Program-made: the position numbers and the translations under genes
Shown here: one piece after another, positions 57,987-61,051 of the stretch
How positions within the stretch are numbered: the stretch's first letter is position 1
Layout of the letters: every line of letters starts with the position of its first letter
Notes under the pieces: model-generated
Seen by the model: only the letters and a program-made list of their open reading frames with translations
Databases searched by the model: none
What the model was told of the DNA's origin: nothing
DNA from: an uncultured Dysosmobacter sp.
GTDB lineage: Bacteria > Bacillota > Clostridia > Oscillospirales > Oscillospiraceae
NCBI RefSeq assembly: GCF_947631635.1
Contig: NZ_CANRMB010000018.1
Span: forward strand, 1-61,051
Reading direction: 5' to 3'
Length of the DNA stretch: 61,051 nucleotides

Positions 57987-58418
57987 ATGGAGATCATGGA
58001 GAAGGTCGCCTATCTGAAGGGCTTGGCCGAGGGCATGGAGCTGGACACCGACAAGAAGGAGGGCAAGCTGCTGGCCGCCATCATTGACGTGCTGGAGGAT
58101 ATTGCCCTGGAGATCGAGGACATCGAGGACGCGCAGGCGGAGCTGGGCGACGGTCTGGACGCTGTCAGCGACGACCTGGAGGACGTGGAGGACGTCATCT
58201 TCGGCGATGATGACGACGAGGACGATGAGTACTATGAGGATGACCTGGGCGAGGACGAGGACTGCTACGCCACCACCTGCCCCACCTGCGAGGAGACCGT
58301 CTATTTCGATGAGTCCATCCTGGAGGACGGAGAGGTCATCTGCCCCAACTGCGGCGAAAAGCTGGAGTTTGACCTGTCCACGCTGGAGGACGACGACGCC
58401 CCTTCTGACGAGGAATAA
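57987..58418 (+). CDS. CD1247-type zinc-ribbon protein
   Basis: A 143-residue protein with GAAAGGAG eight bases before the ATG. The N-terminal helical domain (MEKVAYLKGLAEGMELD, then AAIIDVLEDIALEIEDI) is that of the CD1247 family of clostridia; a very acidic linker (about 70-90) joins it to a C-terminal zinc ribbon CPTCEETVYFDES...CPNCGEKLEF. Function unknown; the family is widespread in anaerobic Firmicutes. Confidence 0.88.
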   Translation: MEIMEKVAYLKGLAEGMELDTDKKEGKLLAAIIDVLEDIALEIEDIEDAQAELGDGLDAVSDDLEDVEDVIFGDDDDEDDEYYEDDLGEDEDCYATTCPTCEETVYFDESILEDGEVICPNCGEKLEFDLSTLEDDDAPSDEE

Positions 58419-58439
58419 TTTCACAAGTCAAAAAAGCGG

Positions 58440-58475
58440 AGCCACCCGGGAAAACCTGTCCTGGGTGGCTTTTTC
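58440..58475 (+). terminator. Terminator of the CD1247-type gene
   Basis: AGCCACCC/GGGTGGCT stem followed by TTTTT. Confidence 0.85.
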
Positions 58476-58552
58476 TATGGATACATCTCATGGGAACGCA
58501 CAGCGGGACATCTGCCGCCCCTGTTACCGCTCGGCTTGTTGAGGTCCGGTTC

Positions 58553-59128
58553 TCAAACTCCTGATCCAAATATCCAAACGTGCAGGTATCCATCATGGAT
58601 ACCTGCACGATAAAATGGAAGTTGACGATTGATCCGTATCAAGCAAACAAATTCTTTTCTTAATTCTTCACAGAGCTTCGCCATTTCCTGCATGTCTTCT
58701 TCTGGACACATTTCTGACAGATCATATGCAAGCGGTTCGGACACAAAATCTGCTAAAGCTATGTTCATTTTCTCCATTTCCTCTTGCGTGGCTGTAATGC
58801 GAACATTTGAGGCGGCGTCGAGATCGCCTCCATATAATTCACACAAATTAACACTGCCACTCATTTTACATTCAAGAATTAAAGCAGCTAAGTCTGTAAT
58901 AAGGTCAATGGCATAGTAAAACTCATGTTCACAACCTGTTTTATCTTTGTACTCCAACCAACTGTCTTTTTGCCGAAATTCCCAGTTCAGCTTATCCAAC
59001 CCTGTATCAGAGAAGATTTCACGCAGAGAGATTTCTTCTTTTCCCTTGTCCGCTAAATAATCCACCAGTGTTAAGCTATCATCAGTATCGCCAATGTAGT
59101 GATTCCAATAGTTGTTTTCAATATACAT
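58553..59128 (-). CDS. AT-rich orphan immunity-like protein
   Basis: A 191-residue cytosolic protein; the start at 59128 (MYIENNYWNHYIG) has GGAGGAGG six bases upstream. It is acidic, with patterns such as DSLTLVDYLADKGKEEISL and HEFYYAIDLITDLAALI. The style matches immunity proteins of polymorphic toxin systems, and the 3-prime remnant of another gene overlaps its start, as though it were once the downstream partner of a toxin. AT-rich composition marks it as acquired DNA. The family is not recognised with certainty. Confidence 0.55.
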   Translation of the reverse strand: MYIENNYWNHYIGDTDDSLTLVDYLADKGKEEISLREIFSDTGLDKLNWEFRQKDSWLEYKDKTGCEHEFYYAIDLITDLAALILECKMSGSVNLCELYGGDLDAASNVRITATQEEMEKMNIALADFVSEPLAYDLSEMCPEEDMQEMAKLCEELRKEFVCLIRINRQLPFYRAGIHDGYLHVWIFGSGV

Positions 59129-59270
59129 GTTCGTCCTCCTCCATCTGCTTCCAATTGGCAAACTGGTCAGCTCTCTGGCAAATTTGATTTATTGCACGCA
59201 CTTGATCACAGGCACTTCCAAGCTCCAACGCATGATCCGTGAAATCGCCGGTGCCCTGCCTGAACAACAC
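59118..59270 (-). pseudogene. 3-prime remnant of a gene upstream of the immunity-like gene
   Basis: A 50-codon open end (HALELGSACDQVRAINQICQ) that stops 11 bases inside the immunity-like gene, the spacing of two coupled genes. There is a stop codon a few codons upstream and no start or ribosome-binding site, so only the 3-prime part survives. A lost toxin gene is the natural guess. Confidence 0.35.
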
Positions 59271-59292
59271 GATGGATCAAGGGACGATGTTT

Positions 59293-59545
59293 TCATGCCT
59301 GCGCAGCGCTGCTTTTTAAAAGGCCGTTGAATGCTTTCAGATCTTTTCTCGGTTCATCAGAGAGACGATTCCATGCAGTATGCCGGATCGCTCCCTCTAA
59401 AGCATATAAATGCACCAGGCAGACCTGGGGATACGCTTCCTTTAACTGCAAAAATGCCCGCCTGGAACCGGATTCGATCAGCTTCTCTGGGGAATTGACC
59501 CCAGCAGCTGTCAGCTTCTGCGCTTTCTTTTCCAATATTCATCAT
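59293..59545 (-). pseudogene. TfoX C-terminal domain fragment with a frameshift
   Basis: The frame ending at 59293 encodes KLTAAGVNSPEKLIESGSRR, then FLQLKEAYPQVCLVHLYALE and LSDEPRKDLKAFNGLL, the TfoX/Sxy C-terminal domain. The expected N-terminal MNIGKE of the domain lies in a neighbouring frame (ATG at 59542-59540), so a frameshift separates the start from the body near 59520. Without the fix the 80-codon frame has only a TTG start and no site. The stretch 59546-59760 holds nothing else I can support. Confidence 0.6.
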
Positions 59546-59760
59546 AGCCGTCAATTCTGATCGGGCGTTTTTCATATTGGGCCTCCATTTGCTGGTGCAC
59601 AGTCCGCCGCAGGGCTTTGGATGAAAGCAGTGCTTATAGCACACCATACAGTTCATCCTCTAAGGAGCAAATATCCTGTCGCCGATTTTTCAGGCTTTTT
59701 CATGCGCTGGCTTCCCCTCTGGCTGACCACTGTTGCCCCCCCCAAGGACAGCCGAAAGCG

Positions 59761-60600
59761 TCATTCCACCGCTTTTTTTCGCAGGCTGCACAGTCCCGCG
59801 CCGATAGCGGTGGCGAAGGTGGCGCTTTCAGGGATAATATAGTGGATGCCGTACAGCCGCTCGAAATTTTCAAAATTGGGCTTCACCTGGTCTAATGTGG
59901 TCATGGAGCCGGTGAGGATCACGGTCTGGGTGCCGCAGCTCTGGCAGGCCAGCACCGTCATGGTGCCGATGGCCTGGAGCACCAGGTTCACCGTCCCGGC
60001 GGCCAGGTCGGCGGGGGAGGCGTCCTCCGCCAGGTTGCCGAAGTTGGCGGCGGTCAGCGTTGGGTCCAGAGTGGGGGCCGGATGGTTGGTGATGTCCCGG
60101 ATGGTCAGGTCCACCTGTCCCAGGTCGCCCTGGGCCGCCAGCTTTTTGATCTGGCCGAACCGCTCCATGCCCACCAGCTTGTGGCACAGGCCGCCCAGGG
60201 TGCCGCCGCCGATGCCGCTGCCGCACAGGTGCCGCACCGCGCCGCCTGCTTCCGCCCAGAGGAAGGCGGTGCCGGTGCCCATCGTCACCACCACGCCGCT
60301 CTCCTGGCCGGACAGGGCCAGCGCGCCGGTGCCGCTGGCGGAGAACTCGTCCACCTTGCAGGTGGGCAGGCCGAAAATGCTGCCGTCCACATAGGAGGCG
60401 CCTACGCCGGTGAGGACCACCCGCCGCACGTTTTGCAGGGACAGGCCGTTGCTGGAGAGATAGTTGCCCAGCGCGCCGTACAGGCTGGTCACCTGATCCT
60501 CCGCCCGGACCCGCAGCATCGAGACGATGCTGCCGTCGGCCCGCAGGCCCACGATCTTCGTGGTGGAGCCGCCGATATCGATACCTAAGATCACATCCAT
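59761..60600 (-). CDS. coaW: Type II pantothenate kinase (CoaW-like)
   Basis: A 279-residue kinase of the BadF/acetate-kinase fold; the start at 60600 (MDVILGIDIGG) has AAAGGATC upstream and matches the family N-terminus. Phosphate-binding motif LGIDIGGSTTKIVGL at the start, FSASGTGALALSG-type adenosine region near 105, and VTMGTGTAFL near 122 and GSGIGGGTLGGL near 145. Type II enzymes phosphorylate pantothenate in the first CoA step and resist feedback by CoA. It is divergent from pncB. Confidence 0.82.
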   Translation of the reverse strand: MDVILGIDIGGSTTKIVGLRADGSIVSMLRVRAEDQVTSLYGALGNYLSSNGLSLQNVRRVVLTGVGASYVDGSIFGLPTCKVDEFSASGTGALALSGQESGVVVTMGTGTAFLWAEAGGAVRHLCGSGIGGGTLGGLCHKLVGMERFGQIKKLAAQGDLGQVDLTIRDITNHPAPTLDPTLTAANFGNLAEDASPADLAAGTVNLVLQAIGTMTVLACQSCGTQTVILTGSMTTLDQVKPNFENFERLYGIHYIIPESATFATAIGAGLCSLRKKAVE

Positions 60601-60648
60601 GGTGCAATTGATCCTTTCCTTGGGGGTTGAGAAGCCCCAATAATCCCC

Positions 60649-60678
60649 ATAATAGGGGAGGGGGGGGCAGGTTGTCAA
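60649..60678 (-). promoter_or_regulatory. coaW promoter
   Basis: Minus strand -35 TTGACA (60678-60673), 18-base C-rich spacer, -10 TATTAT (60654-60649). Confidence 0.7.
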
Positions 60679-60718
60679 TCCAAATTTGACAAAAATTTGA
60701 CGGATCTGTAAAAAAGAA

Positions 60719-60747
60719 TTGCTTTTCCCAATGAGACCGCCTATAAT
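60719..60747 (+). promoter_or_regulatory. pncB promoter, abutting a family B repeat
   Basis: -35 TTGCTT (60719-60724), 17-base spacer, -10 TATAAT (60742-60747). The expected start falls within the first bases of repeat B3. Confidence 0.7.
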
Positions 60748-60750
60748 TTC

Positions 60751-60839
60751 TATAGTCGGCACAGTTGGAAAGAATCCACCCAGATTCTTTTCCATGCAGC
60801 GCTGCAGGCTGCGTATGCAGCCCTCTGTGCCTGACTATA
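60751..60839. repeat. Family B repeat, copy B3 (89 bp)
   Basis: TATAGTCGGCACAG at the left and CTGTGCCTGACTATA at the right form near-perfect terminal inverted repeats; inside are hairpins GGAAAGAAT..ATTCTTTTCC and GGCTGCGTATGCAGCC. It lies between the pncB promoter and gene, so it is part of the transcribed leader. Confidence 0.75.
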
Positions 60840-60886
60840 TCAAGGAGAAAGCGACCCTCGAAAAATTTTTTTACTGAGGTGCGGAC

Positions 60887-61051
60887 ATGAATACCGAACA
60901 AAAAATCAACATGACCATGCTCTGCGATTTTTATGAGCTGACCATGGGAAACGGCTATTTTCAGGCCGGATATAAGGACCGGATCACCTACTTTGACGTG
61001 TTCTTCCGGGATGTGCCGGACAAGGGCGGCTTTGCCATCTGCGCGGGCCTG
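60887..61051 (+). CDS. pncB: Nicotinate phosphoribosyltransferase, N-terminal part
   Basis: The first 55 codons of a gene cut by the window end: MNTEQKINMTMLCDFYELTM, then GNGYFQAGYKDRITYFDVFF and RDVPDKGGFAICAGL. This is the conserved N-terminus of nicotinate phosphoribosyltransferase (the DFYELTM and FDVFFR segments are diagnostic), which makes nicotinate mononucleotide for NAD salvage and so feeds NadD. GAGGTG precedes the ATG. The rest lies beyond the window. Confidence 0.9.
   Translation, partial: MNTEQKINMTMLCDFYELTMGNGYFQAGYKDRITYFDVFFRDVPDKGGFAICAGL

Overview
This window reads as chromosomal DNA of a GC-rich anaerobic Firmicute of the Oscillospiraceae type (Flavonifractor/Lawsonibacter/Dysosmobacter-like). 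The evidence is the GC-rich codon use of the housekeeping genes, an oxygen-sensitive [FeFe] hydrogenase, leucine T-box leaders, a NadD-YqeK fusion, a CD1247-type zinc-ribbon protein and SLH-type surface anchoring. The genus is inference.

Layout. 1-3.4 kb is the end of an integrative element: a KTR zinc-ribbon protein, a leader peptide with a terminator, a sigma-like protein, two small proteins and a large serine recombinase. It stops next to tRNA-Ala(GGC), which is followed by two miniature tRNA-like copies. 3.9-6 kb is leuA under a leucine T-box. 6.1-7.5 kb holds a broken AT-rich gene, an MBL-fold hydrolase and a repeat. 7.7-13.5 kb is the most striking locus: a tyrosine recombinase, a 242-bp segment bounded by inverted recombination-like sites and holding a strong promoter that now faces away from the downstream gene, then a 4.2-kb SLH surface-protein gene with one in-frame TGA. 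13.5-17.1 kb is a two-gene [FeFe] hydrogenase operon. 17.7-23.8 kb is a TetR regulator, a secreted coiled-coil protein, an MMPL exporter and a small membrane protein. 24-29 kb carries a TGS-uridine kinase-like protein, YjdF behind a probable yjdF riboswitch, a radical SAM protein, an ArsC/Spx-like protein and a Dus enzyme. 29-34.5 kb carries a SUFU-domain protein and proC, proA and proB with small membrane proteins between them. 34.7-40.4 kb has a TepA-like protease, a membrane protein/XRE pair, two paralogous lipoproteins sharing an upstream operator, and a selenium-type cluster (DUF3343, YedE, TusA-like). 40.6-51.8 kb is a housekeeping run: smc, ftsY, rph, an XTP phosphatase, yhbY, nadD-yqeK, an LCP protein and rsfS. 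52.2-58.4 kb has a leucine T-box, a small monooxygenase, leuS, rpsU, a glycosidase-like protein, a YqeG phosphatase, efp and a CD1247-type protein. 58.5-61 kb has an AT-rich orphan immunity-like gene, a broken tfoX fragment, a type II pantothenate kinase and the start of a nicotinate phosphoribosyltransferase.

How parts work together. Leucine supply (leuA) and leucine charging (leuS) are both read by T-boxes with the same CTG specifier. The proline pathway is complete (proB, proA, proC). NAD and CoA cofactor genes (nadD, pncB, coaW) recur. The recombinase, invertible promoter and surface gene form an apparent phase-variation cassette, currently OFF. Repeats are abundant: two families of multi-hairpin elements ending in TATAGTC/GACTATA, a palindrome found just after three stop codons, and duplicated 3-prime ends of smc and yhbY whose differences are almost all synonymous.
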